Shown here piece after piece: positions 12,601 to 22,200 of a stretch of 64,000 nucleotides of DNA. The stretch lies in the NCBI GenBank assembly GCA_037903475.1, contig JBAJFG010000373.1, positions 124,001 through 188,000 on the forward strand. The letters run 5' to 3'. Source of the DNA: Ancylostoma caninum (lineage: Eukaryota > Nematoda > Chromadorea > Rhabditida > Ancylostomatidae). The position numbers and the translations under genes are program-made. The notes beneath the pieces were generated by a model. That model saw only the letters and a program-made list of their open reading frames with translations, was not told where the DNA came from and searched no databases. Each line of letters begins with the position of its first letter. The stretch's first letter is position 1.

Positions 12601-12924
12601 ACTTCGCTGGTTGTGCACAGCTGTTTCTCAAAGTAGCGTTTGATAAAGTCAAATTCGCGTAGCCGAAATGCCTTGGCGAGATATTGTAACACTTTCCATG
12701 CAATTTTCGCAACCTGCCTCACAGCACCTATGTATCATGCCATTCACTTCTCTGCGCTTGCTGAGGAATAATACAGTGTAAAAAATAGTAAAACATATAC
12801 AAATCCCCACCTGATCACAGAAAAACGAATCCTTCAAACCCAGTTTGATGCATGTCGGACACCGCAGCTTCGCAGGCTTACCGCAGTCTAAACCCTCACA
12901 CCTCCGTTCCTCAACTTCCATCAT
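3675..12924 (-). CDS. map-1: Methionine aminopeptidase 1 (MetAP1), complete 10-exon gene
   Basis: Cytosolic metalloprotease that removes the initiator methionine from nascent proteins. Exons on the minus strand: 12924-12811, 9878-9795, 9627-9490, 9434-9268, 9212-9112, 9051-8917, 8867-8762, 8705-8668, 4482-4370, 3806-3675. They sum to 1128 nt with a closed frame (375 residues; human METAP1 is 386). Exons 1-2 encode the N-terminal C6H2 zinc finger ([17 protein letters not shown], then SCF...HKNQH). The five metal ligands are visible: Asp in [13 protein letters not shown] (two), His in LFHTAPN, Glu in FTIEPM and Glu in [16 protein letters not shown] precedes the 38-nt exon 8, which is easy to miss. 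Intron 3 appears to be GC-AG. Start: tandem ATG at 12924 and 12921, two bases after a CCAG that could be a spliced-leader acceptor. Introns 1 and 8 are unusually long and full of repeats. Confidence 0.96.
5895..6360. repeat. CTACAGTA-motif repeat block in MetAP1 intron 8
   Basis: The motif occurs as ACTGTAG near 5905-5935 and as CTACAGTA repeatedly at 6110-6155 and 6330-6350, i.e. in inverted orientation at the two sides. This looks like a foldback-type or satellite-like element. Confidence 0.5.
6223..6328. repeat. Two tandem 53-bp units, each a hairpin
   Basis: Unit 6223-6275 is repeated, with no difference that I see, at 6276-6328. Within each unit TGCTGTAGATGCTGT pairs with AACAGCATCTACAACA across a 13-base loop, so a transcript would form two identical stem-loops in series. 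Confidence 0.85.
6421..6430. repeat. G10 homopolymer
   Basis: Uninterrupted run of 10 G on the + strand, just before the paired palindromes. Confidence 0.95.
6459..6525. repeat. Two successive GACCCACC palindromes
   Basis: Positions 6459-6482 are a perfect 24-bp palindrome, built on ATACGACCCACC. Positions 6504-6525 repeat it as a 22-bp palindrome with one central mismatch (CACCAGTG). Both are followed by TTGTC. Could be a dyad protein-binding site pair or the core of a small transposable element inside MetAP1 intron 8. Confidence 0.85.
7030..7900 (+). pseudogene. Decayed partial copy of the unknown gene at 56.9-59.1 kb
   Basis: This stretch, in MetAP1 intron 8 but on the opposite strand, matches the reverse complement of about 57.6-58.44 kb through several blocks in the same order. 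Near 7060 it reads DDCTLYE (other copy DYCSLYEP); near 7340 it reads EYELLYISN (other copy ENELLGISN); near 7410 it reads KQLEKNH (other copy KQLEKDH). The match continues through what looks like intron sequence to about 7800. Stops and indels break every frame, so it cannot encode a protein. The shared non-coding part implies DNA-level duplication, not retroposition. Confidence 0.7.
10135..10425. repeat. MITE in MetAP1 intron 1
   Basis: The left end (about 10137-10170, containing CACAGAATACCG) is mirrored by the right end (about 10385-10420, CGGTATTTTGTG and ACTACTCAT in reverse). GC-rich interior. A long minus-strand frame crosses it but begins at a non-ATG codon and lacks coding character. 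Confidence 0.5.
10634..10866. repeat. MITE with GCGTCAAATTTG ends, copy 1
   Basis: Starts GATGCGCGTCAAATTTG and ends with the inverse CGCGTCAAATTTGACGCG. The interior shares TTTTGCCGTCGCGA and CCGCGCGAAC with the element at 13096-13310. It lies in MetAP1 intron 1. A 20-base segment around TTCTGATCTTCGCCGCAT is tandemly doubled at 10785-10822. Confidence 0.7.
10905..10990. repeat. CGTTAAT-rich repeat with a GGCC palindrome, copy 1
   Basis: A run of CGTTAAT/CGTTAATTCG words surrounds GGCCAAAAATGGCC. A second copy in the same orientation lies at 12150-12238; together they bracket the inverted-repeat element at 11214-11643. Confidence 0.65.
11214..11643. repeat. Inverted-repeat element in MetAP1 intron 1
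   Basis: CTTGAAGGCAGCACC at 11216 is mirrored by GGTGCTGCCTTCAAG at about 11627. The end sequence recurs, degenerate, near 62232 (GCAGCACC then TCGTCATCG), so it belongs to a dispersed family. Short frames in both directions inside it do not look like real genes. Confidence 0.55.
12150..12238. repeat. CGTTAAT-rich repeat, copy 2
   Basis: Same words and the same GGCCAAAAATGGCC core as at 10905-10990, same orientation. Confidence 0.65.
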
Positions 12925-13095
12925 CCCTGGAGATACGGCGCTTTCGGAAAACCTTTCTCAGCGATTAACAGACGACAAAGAGGCATTACTTATCACATAT
13001 ACAAATGCACTAAGAACTAGCAGAATTAAGGCAAGAGATCGATGGTATGTGAAAAAAGAGACCTATTCAAAGTACGACAGCAAAAAGTTACTCAT

Positions 13096-13310
13096 GCTTG
13101 CGGCGCGTCAAAGTTTACGCGCCGATACACAGTACAAAGGAGGGAGGTAGAAGACAAATCCTGTCAGGTCAGCACTGTTCCTAGTTTTGCCGTTGCGACT
13201 GCCGCGCGAACATACCGCGTTTCCATTTTCGCCGCTTTGGGTCGGCGCGAAAGCTTTGTAAAGTTTTGTAGAGGCGCGTAAACTTTGACGAGCCTTTGAA
13301 CTTTGAAGCA
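13096..13310. repeat. MITE with GCGTCAAAGTTT ends, copy 2
   Basis: Begins TGCGGCGCGTCAAAGTTTAC and ends with the inverse CGCGTAAACTTTGACG. The interior matches the copy at 10634-10866. It lies upstream of the MetAP1 start codon. Confidence 0.7.
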
Positions 13311-14156
13311 TGAATAACTTTGAATGCGGTGAGCCTCGAATCCCCTACGCACACACAGAAATGTCTAAAACCACGCAAATTTCCTAATTTTTTGCAAAAA
13401 AGCGCGATGGTGTATTTGCACAAAACATCAAAACTTACCGTTCACTAAATCCATCATATCTTTTTCTAGCATTTAAAGCTTCATGATCACATTTCACTAA
13501 AAGGAGGGACTATTTTTCCACAGAAACCAGTGATGGGTACGGGAACATGTAGTAGCCCCCATGTAGTAGCCATTAATACATGTAGTACATATTTGACACT
13601 TAGACTTTCTGTTTTACTTTTGGGGAGATCTTGTCACGGGTACCTCCATCCCGTTTCATGTGCTTTTAATTTTTGATGCTATGATCTCTTTTAAAAAGTG
13701 GCGAGAGTTGATTACTTATGCACTGGACTGCATCTCGCCAAAAGCAAGTCTGCATCCAGGTTCCACCTGATTAAACGTCGATAACGCATGTTTTTACGCT
13801 TTTCTTCTCTGATTTCTCTTCAACTTTCGCCTCGAGTGAAATGGGGTGTAGCAACTTGTTATCGTCTATCCGAAACGACGAGTCCGCCCACGCACACGGG
13901 GATCGGGGGGCGGCGCGGCTGGGACGGATGCTGTTGGCTGCCACGTCGTCCGCGTCACAGCCAAGTCATTGGTCAATACCATGAAGATAACGATGAAACG
14001 TGATACGCAGATCAGGGATGATGACGTGGAGCGCTGGCAAACGTGGCAGCTTCTCGATCCTTGCGTGCGTGGATGGACTCGTCGTTTCGGACAGACTATA
14101 CATGAACTGTATCGGTTGAAAGTTTTGAATTATTCTCTAACATCAGTTATTTCAAG

Positions 14157-14166
14157 AACACTTTAG
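14157..14166 (+). promoter_or_regulatory. Probable spliced-leader (or internal) 3' splice site abutting the C2H2 start
   Basis: ACACTTTAG ends exactly at the ATG of the zinc-finger gene after a pyrimidine-containing stretch. In nematodes this is the layout of a trans-splice acceptor; an internal exon boundary cannot be excluded. Confidence 0.5.
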
Positions 14167-14755
14167 ATGGACGAACAATCAACATCAGCTGAAAACCATC
14201 AGTGTCAGGCTTGCGGACGACTATTCAGTTTGGAAGGAAGTCTAATCCTTCATGTGGACAGGATGCACAGCGGTGCTCGACCTTACCCCTGTACCTGGCC
14301 AGACTGTGAGAAAAGCTTCCCCTCATCTGAACTTCTTCGCAAACATTTGCGGAACACTCACCAACCCGCCAAGTTAGCGATCTCAAACGTTGTTTTTCAA
14401 AACCCGGTTGTTGCAATTCAAGTCATTTCCAGGTTGAAATGCTCTCATTGCGAATCCATCTATTCCACAAGCTCAGCCCTTCGGAGGCATGAACGAATAC
14501 ATTCAAGTAATAGAAGGCAAGTGGCATTTACACAATCTCGAGCTCTTGCAAACCCATGCTACTTCTATTAAATCGTATTATTTCAGGTACATCTGCGCCC
14601 GCTGCGGAGCTGGTTTCGACTTGAGTGAACCGTACAAAATTCATCTACGACAACATGATGGAATTCGACCGTACACATGTTCTATATGCCTCAGGAAGTT
14701 CACATCAAGAGCGGTATGTCGACGACACCGTGCTAGTCACAATAAAAATCCTTAA
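14167..14755 (+). CDS. Small C2H2 zinc-finger protein, five fingers, GC-AG intron
   Basis: Probable nuclear DNA-binding protein of 172 residues, from exons 14167-14516 and 14587-14755. Five C2H2 fingers are visible: CQAC...HVDRMH (from residue 13), CTWPDC...HLRNTH (about 42-65), CSHC...HERIH, CARC...HLRQH and CSIC...HRASH. Fingers 1-2 and 4-5 are joined by TGEKPY-like linkers (SGARPYP and DGIRPYT). A spacer of about 25 residues separates fingers 2 and 3. The 70-nt intron starts GCAAGT, not GTxxxx. Only this donor restores the frame into finger 4; the nearby GTAATA has the wrong phase. The gene is very short for the family, so upstream exons may exist if ATG 14167 is internal. An AATAAA overlaps the last codons (14741-14746). 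It converges on the BORCS6-like gene 128 bases away. The specific orthologue is not recognised. Confidence 0.85.
14741..14746 (+). terminator. Candidate poly(A) signal inside the last codons of the C2H2 gene
   Basis: AATAAA spans the penultimate codons, 7 bases before the TAA. If it is used, cleavage would fall just after the stop and give a very short 3' UTR. Confidence 0.45.
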
Positions 14756-14882
14756 ACCATCGAACAAAGAACCATATGCCGTGGAGTATGTGACTCAAAT
14801 TCACGTAATATGTAAATACCGCATGAAAAGCAATTTATTGGTAAAGATGAACCCAAAAAAAAATCAATTTACAGAGATCGGT

Positions 14883-14888
14883 TTTATT
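14883..14888 (-). terminator. Candidate poly(A) signal overlapping the BORCS6-like stop codon
   Basis: On the minus strand the end reads CTC AAA TAA A, so AATAAA includes the stop codon itself. Confidence 0.5.
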
Positions 14889-15732
14889 TGAGAGGTCCTT
14901 GAAACAAGGTCTCGAACATTTCCACCAGCCTTCTCATTTCTTTTCTGGAACAAAGAGATTCGTAGTAATTACTCGTAACCTCAAAACTCTGAAGAAACGT
15001 GAGATTGGAATTTAAAGCCGAGAAGAAACGAAATTCTCCCAAATAAAATGGGGAACTATATAGAACATACATTTGCTTGGAAAGTGTCGACATTTTTTGC
15101 ATCGCATGGTTCACCTCTTCTACTTTCGCTAGCATCTGAATAGATAGAAAAATACTGCTTCAATTTTATAATCATTAAAAGCATGTGAAGTCTCTAGAGA
15201 GAAACGCACCGCGTAGGTTGACTTAATATTAACGTCTGCTACATCACAAGCATTTGCTATAGCTGTGTTGTAGCACTGGATTGATTCGAGGGTTAGGTCA
15301 CCCATCCCGTGCAGTGAACCTCTGAAATGTTATTTCTCTTGGGACACTGATCACAACTTGCGTACATCAACAAGATCCAAGCGTCCATCGTCATTAAATG
15401 CTCTGTTATGGAAAATAGCGCACCTAAGATCTCGTAGCACTGTATCCAAATTAGTGGCCACGTCTTTCGCGTAAACCTCAAGGTCGTCCAAAACCCAAAA
15501 GAAGTTTTTCATCCACTGAACAAGACGGACGGAGAGAAAATGTCGAGCTTACTCTAGGGTCTGGCAAAGGTGGATCACCAGACGAACGTGTTCTGCTTCC
15601 GGAAACGCGGCAACTCTCACGTATTCGTTCTTCTAAGTCAGCTGCCACAAAAGTTGTCATCCCTTCAGGTTCGTTCCCACTAGTTGAATCTTCTTCACGA
15701 CTTGATGAAGTAGATACCTCAGTAGAGGACAT
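14884..15732 (-). CDS. BORCS6-like protein (lyspersin; BLOC-1-related complex subunit 6)
   Basis: BORC recruits ARL8 and kinesin to lysosomes and synaptic-vesicle precursors. Minus-strand exons 15732-15553, 15515-15424, 15321-15210, 15135-15071 and 14944-14884 sum to 510 nt with a closed frame, 169 residues. Residues 1-60 are Ser/Glu-rich and disordered ([19 protein letters not shown]). Then come conserved helices: [19 protein letters not shown] (family LEVHARELATHLDALL-like), [40 protein letters not shown], and the ending [19 protein letters not shown], which matches the family's R-R-x-L-[DE]-x-F-E-x-L tail. The start is the first ATG after a TTCAG acceptor-like site (15739), a possible trans-splice site. 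It is shorter than human BORCS6 (about 357 residues), mainly at the N terminus. It is downstream of TAF2 on the same strand, about 490 bases away, and could be the last gene of an operon. The family call rests on remembered motifs. Confidence 0.8.
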
Positions 15733-16221
15733 ACTTATCTGAATCTTCAAACGCAGTATATGAAGACAATGTCATTTGAACGGTGTTTGTGCGATAATAG
15801 CCTGTGTCTTTCATGAATGTGTCAGGACGCAGCTCCATTAAATGCAAAGGATTCGCAAAGCAACAGAAATGTCAGCACATAAAATGCATATTCGAAACCA
15901 ACTTCGACATATTTAGAATTTATAATCTTATACAAACAGTATATACACTAAAACATTTGGAATCCATCGAGCTTCTTCAAGGATTGAATCAAACACCAAA
16001 GGGAAAAATCCGATAGATGAAAAACCTTTAAATTCAACAGCGTAGAAATCAGCAGACAAAAGAATAGCTCGAAAAATTTAAAATTTGATAATAGATGCAC
16101 CGGTAAAAGTGGAAGAGATCTGTGATCTAATTTATAAATTCTTCAACGATACCCCGATTCATGTTTAATGTGATGGAGGAAGTGCGAATGCAGTGGGCAA
16201 CATACAAAGAATGGAAAAGGC

Positions 16222-19200
16222 CTACTGTAACATATCAATATCTTCGCTGAAAGTTCTTGATTCGGGCGAAGGCGGTTGTTCTCCATCGAGAATCTCGTTG
16301 TGCCAGCCTCGGGTGTTTGATCTGCCGTCACATGGACGTCGCTTGGCTCGCTGATGTCCGGAAATCATAGCTGGACCGCCCTTTACGAACGGAGTGGCCA
16401 TACCGTAAAGCGAGAAATATAGGTCCATTAGTAGCATACGTACACGGGTTTCCTAAAACGATAAGCATGTGCAAACAGCATTCGGAAGACGAATATTGCA
16501 TGCAGAAGACAAAATATGCGGGGCGCAACTTACTAAAGTTGTCCTGCTCATGAGTGACCAAAGCTCATCGGCGATCTGCACAGTATTGCACGGATTTGTA
16601 GGACCAGTATCTGTGCTGAAATGGAGCACAAAACTGAAGCGCTACCCATCAAGAGTCAATCCACAAACAACATAAATATAGTAGTCAATCGTACCATTCA
16701 TGAGCGCTAAAAGGCGGCATAAGAGCTAGCAAAGTTGCTATATGCAATCGAATTGCTGGATCTGTATCTTGTGCCAGCATTGTCAGTAGCCGCATAAGGT
16801 CGTTCGTAGATTGCTTCTTACGCGACAATGATAATCTCTCGACAATGATGTGAAGGGCAGCTTTGCGCATCTAGAAACGGAATCTTTTAGCATTAGTAGG
16901 ACCAAGCAGCATAAGCATTACAAATGCCTCCAAATAATAGAGTAAACTCACGTTCACGCACAGTTTTGGCGCAGCAAAAACCCAGAAAATCTTCGAGTCT
17001 GAAGGTATGTGACCGTTCCGTTGTAGCTGAACAAAAAGAGATAAAAGAACGGTGGGAGAACAAAAAAAGTGGTTATAGTGAGTCTTACATTATGAATTAC
17101 TGAAAGCGCGGCCACTCCTACAACGTGACGGAATGATGGTTTGATCGTATCCATATTGAGAGCATGAGTTGTTTCCTGGTATTAAGAACTAAAGGTAAGA
17201 GAAGTACTGCCCTGTAGACCAGGAGGGAAGGATCTCCGCGACCCTTAGAATCCTCCACGTCGTTATCTCCAGCAAGCAGATCATGGGTCGACACGTTAGA
17301 GATGACTGAAGACAACGTTCGACCGTGATCCGTAAATATGTCTAACACCGAGCCAGACTGACTCGGACCCGTGTGCCACGTTACCTCCGGGCTACGTAAA
17401 CTCTGAAAAAACTACCCCGAGCCAGAGCGCAGCTTCGCCGCGCTTCGCGGATGACAGTGATTTTCTGCGAAGCTGCGTAGCTCCTAAACGGTTTGGAGGT
17501 TAACTCTTATTATGTTCAATATAAAGAGCTTCTACATGGTCCTTTGTATGAGTAGCAACACAAATCCTCACGTGGTCGAGTCGTTTTCATTTGGGATAGC
17601 GCTGAAAGTCGAAATTGTTATTGTTCGGGCACAATAATAATAATAATTAACTTTTAACAGGAATAAACTGCGTAAATGTTCTATTCCTATTTTGTAAGCA
17701 CAATATTAAGCTCATGTAGTGCGCCATTTGTTCCACTGACCGTTAATTTCTAATTGCTATTACTACTTAATGCTTTAGAAGGAGTGCAGCGAAAATTTCC
17801 GCACAAATCTGCTGTATTTGGATGATTCACGGCTCTGATTGCGAAATCACACTCGCTTCATCAGTGGTTCTCCCATTCTGCTTTAAAGATCCAAGATATA
17901 CCGTTTTCGTTGCGAGTTAGATGTCCTAATTGAAGATTTCCATGTTGTACACATACATATGCCATGGGCGTGTCAATTTCGGCGATTGAGCCCGTGGCGG
18001 CGGGCAAAAGAGGTGGGGCGAGGCGAGTGGATCAATGCCAGCGTGACCTGTCATCCCTCGCGCGGCGATGGGGGGGGGGGGGTCTGCGCTTTATATAGAG
18101 TAAGATATTAGTCAATGATCTTCTTGTTAGAGATAATGATGTGGGGGGGGGGGGGCACAAGCGTTACGGAGATCCTTCTGTCTCATCTACAGCACTATAG
18201 ATACAACATGGCAATACACATGCTTGAATTTAATGCTGTGATGAAAGTGGAATTAGCCAAATACAAAGCAAAATGAAAGCAGCAGCATGAGAATTACCTC
18301 GACCACTTCATTCATCTCCCAACTCAAAGCATCAGGAATGTAATTTCCTCCACCCAAAGTGTTCACCGGAGCAACACAGACTGCTAATGCATTTAACAGT
18401 GAAGCACGATAATGGTCGTCCGAATATCTAGATCATTTCATTTACTGTGAGGTTCATGACAAAAATAAAATATATCAATATGAGGTCAGAACTGCACTCA
18501 CCGGTTTATGGAATTGTCATTGTACCGAATGTAGTCGACAATGAAACACTGGACCTCTTGCAGAGCCATGCCATTTGTTCTCATTCGTGCCAATGCTTGG
18601 GGAAGTGCCTGAAGCAGTACAACACTGATACTCTCACCAGGAATAAATTCAAAAGAAGATGGCAACGAGTACTAACCTGTTGAAGGAAGTATTGCTGGAG
18701 ATTTTGCGAAGTAACAACAAAGTTGTTGGATCGAGGCAACATAGGGCAAGACTTCGCACCATAGATTCTCCTAAAATCCGATATCGAGTAGAGTTGCAAC
18801 TATTCGAATCTAGAACAATTCTACAAAGAATGCACAAGGAAAAGGTAACTACCTGTACAGACTCAGAAGAGCAGGAACGCCTGACCACGTTTCTGGCATT
18901 TTATTCAACACTTCCGTGAGTGCATAAGCAGCATGACACCGTACCCTAAATAAAGAATCGGAAAAAATGAGTGCCGGGCATTCAGTTGGGTAACTACATT
19001 GTCTTGTCCAAAAACAACAATAAAATCCTCACCTGTAGAAGAAATTGTCATTGGAAATTGTTTCCAACAATACATCTCGACTTTGGGGATTAGGACACAG
19101 TTGCAGACGATCCAACGCCTAAAATGGTCAGCTCCCTGAGTTTTTGCGCACATCTCGGATTTTGTTGAGACTAACAAAGACGGGCATGATGTTAAGATTG

Positions 19201-22200
19201 GAATAAAACAACTATCGTCTGAATATCAGCGTGACTGAATCTTGAAAACTTCACCTGAAGTTGTGCTAGTACATCACGTTCATATCGCAGCATGTACTCC
19301 CACTGATAGTCAGGCTGATTGATCATCATATTCCGTATGAGATGAAGTTCGGGATCCAGCCTACAAGATGACGTTACCAACTTACTTCTTGATATATCTG
19401 CAGGCTGAAAATTTCACCGTATCCACAAAACAGGTGAATCTGGGTCCATGTTGCTCAAGTCTACTTCAACGTCATCGCCAGAATATAACGGAACACGTTT
19501 CTAAAGAGCAATTTCTCAGTAGAAACAATCTATTTAGGGATGAGATGTGACAGCTAACACCAGAAGAATAGCTCCAAACTTCATTCCCAGAGTACAAGCA
19601 TTAAACAGACTATCTTTCGCATATGTTTCAAGTAACCACCCACCTTCTTCTGTCGCCGCCCCTTTGAGTGGCACTGGAGGTCTGCCCTTGAGATATCCCC
19701 ATCAATTTGAACCGTGTGCGAGAACGAGCCATCGAGCTCTTGGACTAACACCGTAAGGGGACCAACGTATCTTAAACCGCCCATTTGAATGCAGCAGAAA
19801 CAATAAACGCCAAGTCCTCTCCAGTGAACCTCACCTTAACCGTCCATTTCCCGGCTCGACTTTTTGCCTCACTTCCAACTCTATCATGTTACGCTTGCGG
19901 TTGAACACATATTGTACCTGCACTAACGTAGATAAATAAAAAGTGAATAGTAACAATCAATCGTTACATACTCGAAAAGACGCATGCCCTCCATTATGGA
20001 TCCACTGTTCCATAAAAGTAGGAATCTCTTGCCCAGTAACGTTAGTGACGGTTCGGAAGAATGTCTCAGTCGATACAACGAGATGTGTCCACGTGGCCGG
20101 TCTATCACGGCGTTCTGCCATTTGTTGGCCGACTGAGAGGATTTTGTGTAGAACCTGAAGAGGATGATTATAAATGAGAAAGGTGGAAGATCTTGGGGAA
20201 AGTCCTAGTCGTAGACTACGAAAGAGGCTCTGGGAATACAATGTCATCGCTAAATCTAAGGCTTAAGATTCAGTACCAACACTACCTGGAAGTACGGCTC
20301 ATGCCCTAATCTTTTGCTAAGCATTCGCATTGCCAGATGTCCTTTCTTCGCCATATTCTCGGCATAAAGTGGAGAACAAGTGTGTTCACATCGGGGTTCA
20401 CAGTGCAAATTCATGCGAGTAGCAGCATCGATGGACGGTCGTAAAATAATCTAAGAGTATAAAAATACGGATGAACTAAGAGCCAAAAAAACATGAAATA
20501 AAAGACGCTCTGCTGTCGCTCATACCTTTCCCCATTGAGATTCGTAGTCACAGACTGCATTCAATAACTTCTTGATTTGAAAGAGATATTCGCTTGTGCC
20601 AAATATTTTCTCAATGTACAGCGAGGTTATGAATCTTAACAAGAACAATTAGGTTGTCATATAGGTGGCGAAGTAAATTAGACGTCTAGATCTCCCAAAC
20701 TGGTAAGAAGCAAATTATTACCTCGACAATGACCGCACTAACCACCAATCGAGAAAATGGGAAGGAGAGATGAAGCAGCCGAAGAACTGCTGCGATACTC
20801 CTAGGGCAAGTAACTGTCGGCATTCCTGAACAAACTCATGCGCAAATCCCCAGAAAAGAGGTAAGGCAAATTGTAGTGACCTGTACAGCGTCAATTATCT
20901 TCTTGTGATGAAGCGTGCTTATCGAAAAGATAGACATGCTGCTATAACTCGTGACTTCATCGGGAATCTGCAGAATCGACAAAATGAAAATGATTGTTAG
21001 AGGATGAACTTTGGCCGTAACCCACCACCTACCATATCAACAAAGACCTGTTTGTATGTAGGATAGGGGAACCGACAGGATAAAAGTTCCTCGAAGTACT
21101 CCAAAATTTTGTCAAGCGGTGCCACGGTGTGTTTCACGAGGGAAAGGAGACCAACGGGTGCAAAGTTGGTGATCTTGAAAACAAGTAACCTTCAACATTG
21201 TTCTGGTTCATCTGCGGCTACCAAAACTTCAGTAAAAATCAAAAAATAAGAATTAGATGTGCACCTCCGCCATATCTGGTAAGGTGTAGGTAGAGAACTG
21301 TCCAACAGCAAATCCAATATTGCAAGCCGCAGTAGGCACCAGCTGTTGGTAGTTCCAAGTCCTTAGACGCTTATCACCATGACTATCGAATCCCTGGAAA
21401 TTTAATGTGCGAATATCCAGCAGAGTTATCCAGTAATAAAATGCTACCACTAAATCCCCGCTTGCTACAGCAGTAAGCCAGCTCTCACATGTGATATGCA
21501 ATCGCCATAATGCAAGCTGATCAGGAGCATCTACACATGGAAGCCATTCACGAGTGCCTGAAACAGGGTTTACTATCCGTTTCAATAAGCAAGATAGCTG
21601 CACATGGAAGGAAGAAAGAGCGCGCAAAAATGCGGTATTTGGAGAGAAAAGAGAAAGGTTGACGTTATCCACAAGTAATAAACTATGGTTGCTTTCGAAA
21701 TAGGTTATAAGAGAAGCTGAAAACATAGACGCAATAGGTATTCCATGCAACATGGAAATGTGGTACATATGTAGAATAAATGTCACATCTTCAATGTAAT
21801 TCTCTAACAAATACATTTTATATCCAGCTGTCGTGGCAGTGACATAATTGGAGAAAAGGCTTTTGAATAATGTCAATCATGAGACAATTTAACACTAAAA
21901 AGACAAACAAACGTACTTGTTAAAAGAGAGCTTCTATAGGTGAACACATGCGCTCCCTTATCTATCGTCCCATCGGAAGCGAGGTTGTACACAAATTGAA
22001 TACCCTGCAAATAACAATATTTGAAGCTTTACAGAAAATCGAAAAAAAAGCCCAACGAATTTCAGTAATTATACTATGCACAAAACAAACACTTAGAAAA
22101 TTTCCGAGAACATAAAAAAAGCACCTGTGTTGGTTTCCTCACAACAACATCAACTGCAATTGTGATGCACTTCAATAACTGAATCGTGAGTCTCAGGGGA

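Larger units (their letters stand above)
12925..14166. promoter_or_regulatory. Divergent intergenic region between MetAP1 and the C2H2 gene
   Basis: 1.2 kb between two divergent start codons, so it should hold both promoters. It contains a MITE (13096-13310), short ATGTAGTAG repeats (13548-13585) and a GC-rich block (13880-13975) with ATTGG, the reverse of a CCAAT box, at about 13967. I cannot identify a TATA box with confidence. Confidence 0.4.
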
